Shown here: piece after piece, positions 1 through 10,534 of the stretch
How the letters are laid out: every line of letters begins with the position of its first letter
Position numbering within the stretch: the first letter of the stretch is position 1
Assembly (NCBI RefSeq): GCF_041146795.1
Contig: NC_135169.1
Coordinates: 13,471,585-13,535,584 of the forward strand
DNA: 64,000 nt
Direction: 5' to 3'
Source of the DNA: Maylandia zebra
Taxonomy: Eukaryota > Chordata > Actinopteri > Cichliformes > Cichlidae
The notes under the pieces: model-generated
What the model was told of the DNA's origin: nothing
Database searches by the model: none
The model's input: the letters and a program-made list of their open reading frames with translations, nothing else
Translations under genes and position numbers: made by a program

Positions 1-156
1 AAGACATTGCAGTAAGAATGTGCTTTTACAAACACTAACTTAAACTTTTGGCATCTTCAGCCAACTTATGTAGCCTAGTCCAAAAATACAGCATATGCTA
101 TAGGTTTTGGTAAAAAACCAAAAAAAAAAAAGGTTGGTTTTTTTGGGTTTTTTTTT

Positions 157-2605
157 TTAGAAATTTGCAATTTCTAATAACTTCATGTAGAGTTCAGTGG
201 CAGACTCCCAGCAGACGGGCTTTTGAAAATGATTTTGCTCCATTACAAAATCCAGATACTCCTGTATGTTTGAGTCCCCACATACAACTACTGACAACCT
301 AGACTCAGGAAAAGTGTCCAGTTCAGATTGTTGAATCAGGAATCCACAGTCCCTGGAGCCGTATCTGTGGTCAATGGAAGACAATTGCATTAATATAGGT
401 TTACACAAAGTAATTATTTGATCATTATTATCCATTACCTGTGGGGTAGGTAGTACAGTTCATTTGGCACGCCTCCTGGACATGAAGCTGTTCTTGAAGG
501 ACGACTCCGATGAGTGTTCCACAACTTCACACATTCATCAAGATCCTTCTGAACAATGTCAGTGAAGCAAAATCTCAAAAGGCACTGATGCTCATGACTT
601 CCATTGAAGTATCCAGCGTCTCGAAGATCCGCAAACAGCTCCAACCAAAACTGAGCCCTACAGAAATTGTTAAAAAAAAATTGTTTAGAAATAGTTTAGT
701 TAGTTTACATGGCATCGTTTCACAACATGTCATCGCATGGCACTTTACAGTTCATTTTAACTGAATCATATATAGACTCCAGTCAGTTTAAATGTTTTCT
801 ATTGAAAGGGATTGCATACAGGCAAAAATCGAAAACATTTGAGTAATGTGCAAAAGTTCATTTATTTTAGTAATTCAAATTAAATGTGAAATTACCAATA
901 TTGACTCATTACATACAAAGTGAGGCATTTCAAGTATTTGTTATAATGTTAATAATTAAGACGTAGAACTTATGAAAAACATGTTCTATTTGTTTGGGTC
1001 CTTTTTGCATAAATTACTGCCTCCATGCAGCGTGGTATGGATGCTATCAGTCTGTGGATGTGTTGAGGTGTTATGGAAGACCAGGATGCTTCAGTAGCAG
1101 CCTTGCGGTCTTAGCCACTACACTATGTGACACCCCTTTCATCCACACTTACATTGGACAAAACTTTCTATTAATGTGCTTTGATAGTCTCTGGGAACAG
1201 CCAACGTCTTTTAAGGTGTTCTTTATGGAGGGTGTCAATTATGTGTTTTTTTCCCCACAGCTGTCAGGACAGCAGTCATGTCCATCCTGTGAGTCGTCCT
1301 AAATTAGAAAGACCATTTAGAGGCTCAGGAACCCTTTGCAGATGATTTGAATTAATTAGCTCATAGTAGAGTGGCACTTTAAGTCTAAAATATTTAACCT
1401 TTTCACAATATTCTGGTTTTGGAGTTGGGTTTTCTTAAGTTCAAAATCATAATCATCATAATTACTAAATGGGCTAAAAATGTCTAGTTTGGCAAATAAT
1501 GAGTATTTAATATCGGTTTTACTTTTTAAGTTGAATTACTGAAATAATAATAATAATAATAATAATAATGGATTGCATTTATATAGCACTTTTCGAGGCC
1601 CTCAAAGCACTTTACAATTCCAGTATTCATTCACTCTCACATTCATACACTGGTGGAGGCAGCTACAGTTGTAGCCACAGCTGCCCTGGGGCAGACTGAC
1701 TATAAATCAACTTTTGCACAACATTCAAATTTGTTACACCTTTAAATATCAGGCAAAATGAAATGTTATATTTACCTTCCTTTTCGATATATGGACCACC
1801 AGGACTCAATTCGCTGGTTATTCGTTGATGAACCAAACATGTGACTGGACTCTCCGCTGAAGTGGTCATCATGATGGTGACGTAGTGCGCACTGAACTGC
1901 AGCCATAATGCCGTTTTCTGTCCCACAGTCAGTTCTCAGTCTCATCGGTACAACACCAAGGCTCCCAACACATGACAAGTAATAGTAAGCTATAACCACT
2001 GGATTATTATTGGTTGGTCCACATTCTAGCCACAAAACCTTGCGTGAAAATCCATCAATGCACCCTGAAATGGCCAAACCGAATGGTTTGAGCTTGTCAT
2101 AACCATCAGCATGCCACATGTAGTTGGGTCCCAGCGAATGATAGGTTCTCCTAATGAATCTTCTGCGTGTTCTCATCTGGCATCCATGAGGATTAAGCTC
2201 CCGGAGTATTTTCATCACATCATCCCTCTTCACTTTAAGATGATGCTTTTGTTTAAGTACCTGCCACATTGTTCGATACCCAAACAATCGCCCAGGTCCT
2301 TGAAGCTCCGCTCTGATTGCGTTAATGATTGTTGTTCTGGAGTGAAAATGTTTTCTTCGGTAAAGTCCAGCATTATTGAGTTTACTTTTAAGACTCCTTA
2401 AACTCATCTTTACACCATGCAAAGTTAACATCATGTCCATGATAACACTATATGAGTGACCTTCGTTGAAATATTTAATGCAGCACTGTAGCTTGTCTGA
2501 TCCTTCGGCCTGGTCTGTGTCCCGCAAAAGCTCCAGAGACCGTCCACAGGAAGCACAAAAAGGGGTGAAGAGGCAGAAGCTAACGCCACAAAACGGACAA
2601 AACAT
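157..2605 (-). CDS. Integrase-core (rve/DDE) protein, three exons
   Basis: Three exons join cleanly on the minus strand: 2605-1776, 657-439 and 364-157, with GT-AG introns of 1,118 and 74 bp. Both junctions fall in phase 2 and rebuild Arg codons. The product is 418 aa. The N terminus is a zinc ribbon (Cys3, Cys6, Cys17, Cys20), followed by an HTH-like basic stretch (about 55-150) and an integrase core with the acidic triad Asp167 (WHADGYDK), Asp226 (RTDCGTENG) and Glu267 (RIESWWS). The third exon gives a conserved-looking C-terminal region (YGSRDCGF...). Many fish genomes carry families of such intron-containing rve proteins; they are thought to come from DNA transposons with retroviral-type integrases (Ginger or IS3EU-like). 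No frameshift or stop was seen, so it may be a live transposase or a domesticated gene. No terminal repeats were identified. The start ATG is chosen because the zinc ribbon begins right after it. Confidence 0.8.
1541..1703 (-). mobile_element. 3' part of a tRNA-derived SINE, in intron 1
   Basis: Read on the minus strand, it runs from a CTGCCCCAGGGCAGCTGTGG segment through TATATAAATGCAATCCA to an (ATT)n tail. The same segment occurs on the plus strand near 58,475-58,612, where a promoter-bearing head is also present. Here only the body and tail remain. Confidence 0.7.
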
Positions 2606-2785
2606 TTTCCATCTATTTTTAGTGCAGCGAGCACGGTCAGGGTAATGAGGAAGCGCTGTGAGGAGTGCGTTTCTCGACGTTTGTTTACATCCCGAATCAC
2701 TTTTCTGAGCTACAAATATGGAGTAAGCCTAATCGTTGTGTCACTTCCGGTATTTCAGACAATCCCTTTCCGTCAAGGATTTTTA
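2606..2785. other. Short spacer between integrase gene and minisatellite
   Basis: This would be the promoter side of the integrase gene. No TATA box, terminal repeat or coding exon was recognised. Confidence 0.3.
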
Positions 2786-3580
2786 ATTTGTTGCGGGTTT
2801 ATTTTAATTTGTTGTGGGCTTTTTGTATTTTGTTGTTGGCTTTTTGTAATTTGTTGTGGGCTTTTTGTATTTTGTTGTGGGCTTTTTGTATTTTGTTGTG
2901 GGCTTTTTGTAATTTGTTGTGGGCTTTTTGTATTTTGTTGTGGGCTTTTTGTATTTTGTTGTGGGGTTTTTGTATTTTGTTGTGGGCTTTTTGTAATTTG
3001 TTGTGGGGTTTTTGTATTTTGTTGTGGGGTTTTTGTAATTTGTTGTGGGCTTTTTGTATTTTGTTGTGGGCTTTTTGTAATTTGTTGTGGGGTTTTTGTA
3101 ATTTGTTGTGGGGTTTTTGTAATTTGTTGTGGGGTTTTTGTATTTTGTTGTGGGCTTTTTGTAATTTGTTGTGGGCTTTTTGTATTTTGTTGTGGGCTTT
3201 TTGTATTTTGTTGTGGGCTTTTTGTATTTTGTTGTGGGCTTTTTGTAATTTGTTGTGGGGTTTTTGTAATTTGTTGTGGGCTTTTTGTATTTTGTTGTGG
3301 GGTTTTTGTAATTTGTTGTGGGGTTTTTGTATTTTGTTGTGGGCTTTTTGTAATTTGTTGTGGGCTTTTTGTAATTTGTTGTGGGGTTTTTGTAATTTGT
3401 TGTGGGGTTTTTGTATTTTGTTGTGGGGTTTTTGTAATTTGTTGTGGGCTTTTTGTAATTTGTTGTGGGGTTTTTGTAATTTGTTGTGGGCTTTTTGTAT
3501 TTTGTTGTGGGGTTTTTGTAATTTGTTGTGGGGTTTTTGTATTTTGTTGTGGGGTTTTTGTAATTTGTTGCGGTTTTTTA
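2786..3580. repeat. 21-bp minisatellite, about 38 units
   Basis: The unit has the constant core TTTGTTGTGGG followed by a T-run and GTA. Nearly all variation is at two sites: GGGC versus GGGG, and GTATT versus GTAAT. Because 21 is a multiple of three, the array stays open in at least four reading frames (plus-strand FCCG(L/V)FV and FCILLW(A/G); minus-strand TPQQ(N/I)TK and KPHNK(I/L)Q). I treat these ORFs as a by-product of the repeat. Edge units (near 2787 and 3565-3590) are degenerate, as usual for arrays that grow in the middle. Confidence 0.92.
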
Positions 3581-3969
3581 ATTTGTTGCGATTTGCACTT
3601 CCCAGCCACCGTAGAAAATAGAGCAACAGGACCGCTGAGTCTTTGACTTTATTTATTTTCTGCTGTGTTTTACTTGCATCTATTTGAAAGAGTGAGTGTA
3701 AACACAAAAAATATTTTATTTTATGTGCTGGAATGTGTAGAAAATAGGTTTAAATGTTAAACTAATTTATTCAAGTCAGAGAATGTTGCATATAATTAAA
3801 TTTTTGCTTGATGCATAAAGTTAAAAGATTAAAACTGATAAAACAAGTTAAAAAAAAAGAGACTTTTCCATTTGATTACATTTTGTATGATGGATTATGC
3901 AGAAAAAGTAGAATTGGGCTGAAAGCTTTATCACCTCTTCAGGTTGTAAATCGTGTTTTTAAAAAGTAA

Positions 3970-4777
3970 TGTTAAGATTCAATATTGAGGAAGGGTACAA
4001 GAGGTGATCGAAGAATAACCACACCGATCCGGCCGGGTAAAGTCAAACGATGATTTTAATGAATACACGCGTGGGAAGAGAACTCTGTACGCAGACAGGA
4101 AGTAGTCTTCGACTTAATCAAAGCATGAACAGATATTTTATAGCATCAGGGTTTATTTACTGACGCCCCTTCATACGTCACAGATACATTTTATACATAG
4201 ATCAGATCAACATCATGACTTTTCACCTAGAAAATCATCTTCTATTTTCATGGCTAGCCCTTCCTGTCTACCTTTCAGTTCTTGTCTTGTTCCTCTTTCT
4301 TGCCGAGACACCAAGAAACGGTTCCTCTTTTACCAAGACAATTTTGCAGTTACAGCCAAACATAACTAACCTCTCCTCTAAATAAATCTAATTTAAAGTG
4401 TGTGTGTGTGTGTGTGTTGACCTCACATGCTCTTTCTTAATTCACCTGTTACACTTCTGACCTTTTACCAGACCAGAAGCTCACTGAGACTATGTGTATG
4501 TCTTCTACTAAATAAATGTTTTAATCAAGAACCTCTACTAAAACCTTAATATAAAATGATAAAGCTATCTGTTACATTGTTAAAGCCTCGTCTTAGCCTG
4601 CGGCTCAAAATAACTTCCTGCTTCTTTCTGCATACAACTTCCTGTCAGCCTGCAACTCAGTCTTTCTGAAAGAGACACTGTCTAAACCTTGGAATGCAAT
4701 ATCCATGCTGCAAATTATATTATTAATGCAATAACAATTATTTAACAATAGCAGTAAAATAATTTCCCTCCTCGACA
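3970..4777 (-). repeat. ERV 3' LTR
   Basis: 808 bp, no difference from the other LTR seen on reading, including the same nine TG units near 4398-4416. On the viral strand it holds a TATA-like CTATAAAA (about 4136-4144) followed by ATTAAA (about 4051-4056), which would give a short R region. Confidence 0.92.
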
Positions 4778-4788
4778 CTCCCCCTTTT
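4778..4788 (-). promoter_or_regulatory. ERV polypurine tract
   Basis: The viral strand reads AAAAGGGGGAG immediately before the 3' LTR's TGTCGAGG. This is the expected place and composition for the plus-strand primer. Confidence 0.88.
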
Positions 4789-5563
4789 GACCTCTGGAAC
4801 ACCAGAGGTCACAATACAGTGTGTCCTCACGCAGACCCTTCTCTGGTGGTCTCGAACCTCGAGATCTCCAGGATCCTCGCCCCTCCTGTGGTCGCCGAGA
4901 TCGGTCTTCTGCAAAGGAAACAAAACACCTTTTCTTGCATCTCCCTAACTTATCCTATCTGGGACTCTTTAATTAAAAGCCTGATCCTAATTATCTTCTC
5001 AACTTATTGACTTGTATTTATGTATACTCTTCAACGTTACTCATCACTTTAAAATTCTTTTAAGCGCTGGTTTCACGTCCAGTTGCTCGCTCTATTTTCC
5101 CTTATCTGATCATCAACATCCTATGCACAAGTTGTCGCTGCTGCAAGTTAATCTACTCCAAAAGAAAACAACCACTTTAATCAATTAAGTTTAAGCATAT
5201 AAGCAATTACTCCTGTATACATTTCATCATAGCTAAATGCTGCCTTGAAACAACTCCTATGTGTTAACACTAACTTAATTTTAAAACCTCACATTTCCTA
5301 TGTTATCACCTGTTTTGGTATAGCCTTTTTATTTCATTTTGCTCCTTTTAATGTAACAATACCTTCTAATTCTAATGTATCAGACTTAACCAAAATATAT
5401 GCTTTCCTTCCTCTTTGGTCCTTCTTTAAGTTCAGTTAAAAGCTAAATGAATTTAAGGCCTTTTGCCTGGAATCAATACTGTCATGTGTGTTTCTTAACT
5501 CTGTGTCTGTAAGCGTGTGCAATCCTTCATGAACTCATATTATCCTCACAGTAGATTGGCTAA
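4789..5563 (-). other. ERV segment between pol remnant and polypurine tract
   Basis: Env should lie here, but there is no open frame of useful length and no recognisable surface or transmembrane motif. With the loss of the integrase C terminus, this suggests one large deletion or replacement across the pol-env junction. Confidence 0.6.
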
Positions 5564-8500
5564 TCATAGCGCTAGCCAAAGGCTCGTGACCCTCCAGAGA
5601 CAAATTTGAGCCACAACTCCTTTAAAAGCACAAAATGCAATATGTATAAAATAGTTATAACTGCACCTGAAATACAAAGTTAACATCATCATAAACATCT
5701 TATGGTCATCAAAGCAATGGGCAGGGCTGCGACCCAATTTAGCCCTGTCTGCGCAAATTTTAGCCAACTTGTTTTTCAAATTTAGGTTCATCCTCTCTAC
5801 CTCTTGCAAATCTTTATTCTTGAAGTGAGTACCATTGTCTGATCTAATTCTCTTGGGAAACCCATGCCTTGGAATGTAATGATTAAGCACTTAATCACGC
5901 TTTTCGCGTCTTCACATTTGGTCGCCCATGCTTCGGGCCATCCAGTCAAAACATCCACACACACCAACAAATACCTCACCCCACCTGGGCCTGTATCAAT
6001 CATGTCGGTATAATCAATCACGACCTCTTCTCCTGGCCTTCCTGGCATGAGAAACTTACCAGCTTCAGGTTTTACTGCTGGCTTTGGGTTGTGTGCCCCA
6101 CAAATTAGGCACGTTCTGGCCTTTTCCAGTATCATCCTTCTCAAATCAGGATGCCACCATCGGCACAAATTTCTCTCCATCTGTTTCACTCCCACGTGAC
6201 CAAGCCCGTGAGCCTCATTCACCTTTTGTTCCGCCAGTTTGGCCGTTAAAGCGGGACGCCCATCTGGCCCCCTCCACAAACCGCCATCTTGCCAGGCTCC
6301 TTTGTTTTCCCACACCCCCTTTTCCTCTGGGGATGTCTCCTCCTGAGCCTGTCTAACTTCTTCCATGCTGTTAGTGCTAACCTCCTCTTCTGGGGTTACC
6401 TGCACCAGTTGTCTCTGTCCTTTGTAGCCCGCTGCTTCCTTTGCGGCTTCGTCAGCTTTCTGATTTCCTCTTGCCACCATACTGTCTGCTTGTGAGTGGC
6501 CTTTGCATTTTATAATACTTACCTCGTCTGGGTCCTCCAGGGCCTTTTTGTGACAGATGGGTGCATTAATGGCCGTTCTGAACCCGGCTCTCTTCCACTG
6601 AGCCAGTTCCACATGAGCTGCTCCAAACGCATATGCTGAGTCAGTGTAGATGTTCACTCTCATGTTTTTAGCCAACCTCAGGGCTCGAGTTAGGGCTATC
6701 ACTTCAGCTCTCTGGGCCGACTGTTGTCCCTCGATTTTTCCTTCAACTTGGGCTTTCTTAATACAGTCATGTGGTTCTCCTGACCCCATTAGGTCTGCCA
6801 TATTTATTCCTTCATGTGTGAATATCAGATTTGGCGCCTCTAAAATTTTGCTGAACCTTTGTTGCGTCAGTGGAGTCATTGTGAATGCCTGTGAGTTCAC
6901 ATAGGCCACTACACTGTGTGTAGTAAGCACTTTCAGTGGGTGTTCCCTCACTATATGTGCTGTTTTCTGAATTATCTTTGCTACTCCTGCTGCGTGTTGT
7001 GTGCATGTGGGATGCCTTACTTCTGTTGAATTTAATCTTATGCTGACATACATAAGTACATCCCTACCTCCCCCTTTTTTCTGAAACAACACACCATTCA
7101 CAACTCCCTTTGTTTCTGAAACATCAAGATAAAATGCCTCATCATAGTTAGGTGTGGCCAGATCTGTGGCTCTTGACAAATCCTGTTTTAGTGAAATGAA
7201 CGCTGTCTCTGTGTCCGGCGTCCAAGGCAATTCAGCCTTCAGATTTCGAACACCAACTTTCTTGATCAAGTCCCTTAAAGGGGCCGTTTTACCCGCATAG
7301 TTCGGAATGAACTGCCTGCTGTAACCTGTCAAGCCAAGAAAGGAAAGCAACTCCTTCACAGTTCTTGGTTTTGGATGTGTCAGAATTTGGTCTCTGTGTG
7401 TGTTCATTAACCCCACTGATCTGTGTGCGATCACCCGGCCCAGGAATGTTACCTCTGGCCGGACCAACTGCAGTTTTTCTTTGCTCACTTTGAAGCCACA
7501 CTCCGCCAATCTGTTCAACACCACGAGCGATGCTGCCGTACAGGCCGCTGCTGACGGGGCTGCAATAAGAAGATCATCAACATACTCTATTAATGTACAG
7601 CCCCCTGGCAGTTGACATGGGGACAATGCCTCTTTCAACACCTGATTAAAAATTCCTGGTGAGAGTGCAAAGCCTTATGGTAGGCGTGTGTACCTAAATT
7701 TGCGGCCTCTGTATGTGAATGAGAAAATGTCTCTGAGTGACTCGTGCAGTGGGAGACAAAAGAATGCATTCGCTAGGTCAATACATGTGAACCACTTTTG
7801 GTCTTCAGTTTTGTGCTTCTATTATGGTCTGTTAAATGGTATGTCATACTTCAGCCGGAACAGGACAGGCGAACAGTTAGCTAGACCCACATCTGTGGGC
7901 CCTGCGGACCACAAAGTACCAGGCAATTTTGAGAGCTCAGCTACTGCATCAGGATGATCCATTCTTTCCCTGCCATGTATTCTGGAGATTTCTTTATGTT
8001 CTAAGATCACTGCATCGTTGGACAAACAAGTTATGCGATATATTTTACATTTTGGTGCATACCAGACATTTGGAATTTGGGTGCCTTGCCAGCATGCGTT
8101 GTCCAGCGCCCGCTTGACCATTGGTCCCAGATCTCTTGGCCCATGACCCTCGTGGACCGCCAATGTAATGTGAGGGGCTGAATCCTCTCCCACATTGTAC
8201 CAAGGCAGTTATTCATCAGTAAATTTCACAGCCGCGGCCACACCTTCTGGTCCAACATAAATGTTATGTGTTTGCACATTCCACGTCTGTCCCTCAAGAT
8301 CAGACTGGAACTGTTCCCGATAGATATCGTTATCTTCCCTATCATAAAAGAGTGTAACGTGGAAAGGATCTCGCGGAGGGGAATAGACGGCCAGGCTCAT
8401 TACCCAGGGTTTCCATAGCTGATAATGTCTCAAAATGCCTTCTTCCACTAGCCTCCCCCAGTAGATTTCGACAGTGGGTTGTTCAGAGTTCTGGACTAGA

Positions 8501-8583
8501 TATTGAGTCTTTGAAGGTGATCCCAGTTTCACAAGCAGGTCCCTGCCCATGAGATTTTCCAGGCACCTGTGAGGACACCACAT
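5564..8583 (-). pseudogene. pol: ERV pol (RT, RNase H, integrase), broken
   Basis: In viral order: a protease/RT linker (8583-7822), RT palm with YVDD (about 7580), RNase H with Glu and Asp motifs (AQRAEVIAL, YTDSAY), and an integrase with an HHCC finger (HGLGHVGVK...CLICG) and core motifs VIDYTD and RSDNGTHF. Breaks seen: a 1-nt frameshift near 8553 leaving the protease frame; in-frame TAA at 8211-8209; stops near 7822 together with loss of part of the RT fingers; TAA in place of Gln in the conserved LPQG motif near 7677; a frameshift near 5885 between the first and second integrase Asp; and loss of the integrase C terminus after about 5760. No polymerase can be made from this copy. Confidence 0.9.
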
Positions 8584-8830
8584 ATTGGTGCTTCAAAGTC
8601 TGTTTTCCCAGCTGTGTCAATGCTGGTTTTGTCAATGGCAGTGTCATCGGAATCCCGGAAAAGCCTACCACATTAACTGTGTGACAGGAGAGTGTTGCAC
8701 TGTCTGGTGTGTCTTTCAATGTTGAGTATGTTGCTCCAGTATCCACCAGGAAGGGCAATTCAGTGCCTTCCACGGTCATCGACAGCATGGGTTCTGCCGT
8801 TCCCACCCTGTTCGGTTTCTCCGGGCTCCG
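8483..8830 (-). pseudogene. pro: ERV protease (pro)
   Basis: It follows gag in the same reading frame, separated only by the TGA at 8833-8831. The active-site motif is FLVDTGATYSTL. The frame is lost near 8553, where a continuing NLMGRDLL flap/linker segment appears in the next frame, consistent with a single-base insertion. Confidence 0.82.
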
Positions 8831-8833
8831 TCA
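8831..8833 (-). promoter_or_regulatory. In-frame gag stop (UGA CGG), candidate readthrough site
   Basis: Gag and protease share one frame across this single stop (8833 and the protease codon at 8806 are 27 nt apart). Gammaretroviruses express pol by suppressing the gag stop. UGA followed by C is a leaky context. I did not work out a downstream pseudoknot. Confidence 0.6.
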
Positions 8834-10486
8834 GTATTGCTCCCCCTCCCAGCCCCAGTCGGCTACTGGGTTCTGGGGGGCTGGTGCTGCATTCGGGTTT
8901 GGAGCTTGATGTGCTCCCCTGTAAGCAGCTCTTTGTCTTGGGCCTCCCCGTGCCTGGGATTGATAGCCTCGCCCCTGATAGTTCTGCGGCGGTTCAGGGC
9001 AATCTCGGGCCCAGTGTCCTTCTGCTCCACATCTCAGACACGCAGTCCAAGACACTCTGCCAGGATTCCCCGGATTCCGAGCCCTTTGTCCTCCCCTCAC
9101 GGATCCACCACGCCCTCTCTGCGGTCCACCGGTCCCCCAATTCCCTACGGGTTGACGCTGCCTTGGTGCATTGGCGGGCCAACGATCATCAGGGTAGAGA
9201 CCCGGATCCTGATCTGGCCAGTCAGGCACAGGATCGGGCTGAGGCCTTGCCACCATTATAGTCTTATTTAGTTCATTCGGTTCTTTTTTCTTCGCATTAT
9301 ATTTTTCGCGAGCCTCACCCAGCTGCAGCCTAAGCAGCTGCGCCTGTGCTTCATCTAACTCTTTCTTTTGTTTGTTCGTCAAATCCTGTTCCTGCTGAAG
9401 TCTGTGGGTCACATGTCTCTCCCACTGCACCGAGTCTGCAACGGCAAAATCTGGGTTCTTTTCCAAGTCAACTGCAACCTGGTTGGGCAGCCCTGCCAGC
9501 ACTGCCGAACGAAACCACGCTCTACTTTCACCCTCCTTCCCCGGATGTATTCCTGTTTCTAACAACCATTGTTCCTTTGCTTTAGCTAAACACTCTCTGG
9601 GTTTCTTTTTGGGATCCCAAATAATTTTTGGAATGGCTCCAAAGTTAGGAGTTGGGTCCTTCTCCCGAACTGCATCTGCTAAGTCACTCTGCACCTCATG
9701 ATATTTCAGGTCATTTGCATATCTGGTTGTTTGAGCTATCTGCTCTACATCTGCTAACCCACCACCCAGCATACAACGTCCGGCCAAAGTGCGAAAGTCG
9801 CCCAGCGCTAATTCTTCTCCTTCCCAATGTTCTCCCTTGGTTATTGGTGGAAGTTGTTTAACCAATGCTTCCAAATCTCTCACCTTATAGGCGCGATAAA
9901 CTGGTTCGTTCTTTGGACCTGCTATTAGAGGCAGACTTAAACCAGGGTCAGGAGCTCCTTGTTCAAAACTCACTCTTCTACTCTTCCTCAACTTTCCTTT
10001 CCCCTTTGAGCTCTTAAATATGGGCTGTCTCTGTGCTTGGTCTGTCTTCACACTTCTTTTCCTCAAAATTAGGCTTGTACTTGGTTGGGGTTCAGCTCCT
10101 CCATCTTCGTCCTCCTCATCGTCTTCTTCTGATGACGTCGCACGGTCTTCATTCTCCTCTTCTGGCCCTCCCTGCATTACTCTCTGCTTTATAACCTCCA
10201 ATGCCGTTAATGCCTCTATGGACGCACGTAGGGCCTCATGCATTTGTCCATACACTTCTCCTTCAGTTTTTAACACCAAGCTCAGAGGTATTTTATCACC
10301 CAGCCCTTTCTGTTGGGATATAATAGGTTTACTTACCTCAACCTCCATCGCTTGGCACTCTTTCTCTGCTGATTTTGATACTCCAGGGGAAGCCAAGCGA
10401 ACAGCTTTCTTAAGCTGTTCGAGCTGATCCTTCAGAGGTTTGCATCCCCTTTTCCTACTAGGTGTCGCACCCGATCTGTCAGCCAT
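8831..10486 (-). CDS. gag: ERV gag polyprotein
   Basis: 551 aa from the ATG at 10,486 (MADRSG...). The open frame extends 16 codons further upstream but without an ATG, and a splice donor lies in that extension. Features are a basic, low-complexity N-terminal half with an acidic run near the middle (EEDDEEDEDGG), a capsid-like region, and one CCHC zinc knuckle (CLRCGAEGHWARDC, about residues 483-496) followed by an RGG/proline-rich tail. It is uninterrupted. The stop is TGA followed by CGG, in frame with protease. Confidence 0.88.
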   Translation of the reverse strand: MADRSGATPSRKRGCKPLKDQLEQLKKAVRLASPGVSKSAEKECQAMEVEVSKPIISQQKGLGDKIPLSLVLKTEGEVYGQMHEALRASIEALTALEVIKQRVMQGGPEEENEDRATSSEEDDEEDEDGGAEPQPSTSLILRKRSVKTDQAQRQPIFKSSKGKGKLRKSRRVSFEQGAPDPGLSLPLIAGPKNEPVYRAYKVRDLEALVKQLPPITKGEHWEGEELALGDFRTLAGRCMLGGGLADVEQIAQTTRYANDLKYHEVQSDLADAVREKDPTPNFGAIPKIIWDPKKKPRECLAKAKEQWLLETGIHPGKEGESRAWFRSAVLAGLPNQVAVDLEKNPDFAVADSVQWERHVTHRLQQEQDLTNKQKKELDEAQAQLLRLQLGEAREKYNAKKKEPNELNKTIMVARPQPDPVPDWPDQDPGLYPDDRWPANAPRQRQPVGNWGTGGPQRGRGGSVRGGQRARNPGNPGRVSWTACLRCGAEGHWARDCPEPPQNYQGRGYQSQARGGPRQRAAYRGAHQAPNPNAAPAPQNPVADWGWEGEQY

Positions 10487-10500
10487 TCTCTGAAACACAG

Positions 10501-10508
10501 ACTTACCT
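10501..10508 (-). promoter_or_regulatory. ERV major splice donor
   Basis: The viral strand reads AGAG|GTAAGT, a near-consensus donor about 20 nt upstream of the gag ATG. This is where a retrovirus would splice to make env mRNA, although env is gone here. Confidence 0.65.
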
Positions 10509-10534
10509 CTTCCAATGGCGTTGGTCGACTCCAC

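Noticed and set aside
2645..3707. Four overlapping 280-330 codon frames over the minisatellite
   Set aside because: They follow from a 21-bp repeat without stops; there is no start context, domain or non-repeat coding flank.
4789..5563. Hidden env gene of the ERV
   Set aside because: All frames are short and lack signal peptide, cleavage-site or transmembrane patterns.
6084..7006. Plus-strand and off-frame minus frames across the ERV pol region
   Set aside because: They are shadows of the pol frame, which has clear RNase H and integrase motifs.
8692..9861. Plus-strand frames of 140-190 codons opposite gag
   Set aside because: Antisense shadows of the GC-rich gag; no recognisable domain.
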